NCBI GenBank assembly: GCA_030613745.1
Contig: JAUWLK010000135.1
Span: 1 to 7,299 of the forward strand
Direction: 5' to 3'
Source: Flavobacteriaceae bacterium
Lineage (GTDB): Bacteria; Bacteroidota; Bacteroidia; Flavobacteriales; Flavobacteriaceae
Length of the DNA stretch: 7,299 nucleotides
Below are positions 6,350 to 7,299 of the stretch, in pieces. Position 1 is the first letter of the stretch; every line of letters starts with the position of its first letter. Both the position numbers and the translations under genes were made by a program. The notes below the pieces were generated by a model that saw nothing but the letters and a program-made list of their open reading frames with translations, was not told the origin of the DNA and searched no databases.

Positions 6350-7299
6350 ATGAATTCGGCTAAAATTCTTTTACAAAAATATTGGAAACATCAGTCATTT
6401 CGTAGCCCTCAAGAACAAATAATCAATGCTGTAGTTAATAATCAAAATGTACTTGCTCTTTTACCAACCGGTGCAGGAAAATCACTTTGTTTTCAAATTC
6501 CTACATTATTAAAAGATGGAATATGCATTGTTATTTCTCCGCTAATTGCTTTGATGGAAGATCAAGTAAACAGTTTACAAAAAAAAGGAATTAAAGCTAT
6601 AGCTTTGAATTCAAAATATAATAAAAAAGAAACTATTCAGGCTTTTGATAATATGCGTTTTGGAGAGTATAAATTTTTATATTTATCTCCGGAAAAATTA
6701 CAATCAGAATATATTCTTGAAAAAATTAGCCAACTTAAAGTAAATTTAATAGCTGTTGATGAAGCCCATTGTATATCAGAATGGGGTCATGATTTCAGGC
6801 CTGCATATTTAAAAATATCTACTCTAAAGAAAATTCTTCCAAAAACAAATACAATTGCCTTAACTGCATCTGCTACTCCAAAAGTAATGGAAGATATTGT
6901 AAATAATTTACTACTGGAAAATATACAGATTTTTAAAAAATCATTTTTTAGAGATAATTTGGCTTTAAAGCTTATTAAAACTGATAATGTTTTAGAAAAC
7001 CTGAAACAAATCCTTTTAAATATAAATGAACCTGTTATAATCTATACCAATACTAGAAAAAATTGTATAAATATTTCAAACTATTTAAATAATTGCCATT
7101 TTAAAAGCAATTATTATCATGGAGGATTACAAAATGATGAAAAATTAACTTCACTTAACAACTGGCTTAAACAAATCACTCCAATTATGGTTGCTACAAA
7201 TGCTTTTGGTATGGGAATTGACAAATCCAATGTAAGAGCTGTTATTCATACAAGCATACCAAATAGTATTGAAAATTATATGCAAGAAGTTGGAAGAGC
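6350..7299 (+). CDS. recQ: ATP-dependent DNA helicase RecQ (N-terminal 316 residues, runs off right edge)
   Basis: An open frame from the ATG at 6350 to the window end encodes 316 complete codons of a RecQ-family superfamily 2 helicase, a 3'-to-5' DNA unwinding enzyme of recombination and repair. Motifs in order: motif 0 FRSPQEQI (17-24), Walker A LPTGAGKS (38-45), motif Ia SPLIALMEDQ (63-72), DEAH with the RecQ-specific aromatic loop DEAHCISEWGHDFRP (137-151), motif III TASATP (172-177), motif IV VIIYTNTRKN (229-238), motif V ATNAFGMGIDK (282-292) and the start of motif VI, QEVGR (312-316). The window ends inside motif VI. The C-terminal part, where a zinc-binding/winged-helix RQC and an HRDC domain may follow, is not visible, so the paralogue type cannot be told. 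The start lies 1 nt after the ATPase stop, suggesting translational coupling. No frameshift or internal stop is seen. Confidence 0.95.
   Translation, partial: MNSAKILLQKYWKHQSFRSPQEQIINAVVNNQNVLALLPTGAGKSLCFQIPTLLKDGICIVISPLIALMEDQVNSLQKKGIKAIALNSKYNKKETIQAFDNMRFGEYKFLYLSPEKLQSEYILEKISQLKVNLIAVDEAHCISEWGHDFRPAYLKISTLKKILPKTNTIALTASATPKVMEDIVNNLLLENIQIFKKSFFRDNLALKLIKTDNVLENLKQILLNINEPVIIYTNTRKNCINISNYLNNCHFKSNYYHGGLQNDEKLTSLNNWLKQITPIMVATNAFGMGIDKSNVRAVIHTSIPNSIENYMQEVGR

Noticed and set aside
1..7299. Mobile elements, CRISPR arrays, tRNA genes or a defence island
   Set aside because: No transposase or integrase, no direct-repeat array and no tRNA-like sequence is visible. RecQ and the P-loop ATPase are adjacent but without any other defence-type gene, so a housekeeping setting is more likely.

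Overview
The window is very AT-rich. Start codons lack obvious Shine-Dalgarno sequences, and several upstream regions carry matches to the Bacteroidota -7 element TAnnTTTG. The encoded proteins (MoxR with GVPGLAKT, Bacteroidota-type SurA/parvulin proteins, a DUF493 protein ending in DGVISL) read like those of the Flavobacteriia. I read this as a chromosomal housekeeping region of a low-GC member of the Flavobacteriaceae or a close relative. The species cannot be named from the window.

Layout, left to right. Positions 1-87 (minus strand) hold the first 29 codons of a small protein that resembles DUF2853 proteins. A 243-bp intergenic region (88-330) follows, with a good promoter candidate and two AT-rich inverted repeats. 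Positions 331-5363 (minus strand) form a tightly packed four-gene block. In transcription order it encodes a secreted parvulin with two PPIase domains (630 aa), a SurA-like lipoprotein with no recognisable PPIase signature (277 aa), a SurA-like periplasmic chaperone/PPIase (449 aa) and a cytoplasmic MoxR AAA+ ATPase (317 aa). The junctions are a 4-nt overlap, a 1-nt gap and a 5-nt gap, so the block is very probably one operon with translational coupling. Upstream at 5452-5733 (minus strand) is a DUF493 (YbeD-like) gene. It diverges across 78 bp from a plus-strand pair: an AAA_28-type P-loop ATPase (5812-6348) and, 1 nt later, a RecQ helicase that runs off the right edge inside motif VI.

How the genes fit together: the three secreted proteins all look like periplasmic folding factors for outer-membrane or secreted proteins. 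The MoxR ATPase is translated from the same message but acts on the cytoplasmic side. None of the usual MoxR partners (DUF58 or VWA-domain proteins) is visible. DUF493, the small ATPase and RecQ form a separate divergent group whose functional connection is unclear, apart from RecQ in DNA repair and recombination.

I see no mobile element, CRISPR array, tRNA, rRNA or phage gene. I found no convincing evidence of a new defence or biosynthetic system. The points most worth checking are the uneven degeneration of parvulin active sites across the chaperone operon and its fusion to an otherwise orphan MoxR gene.
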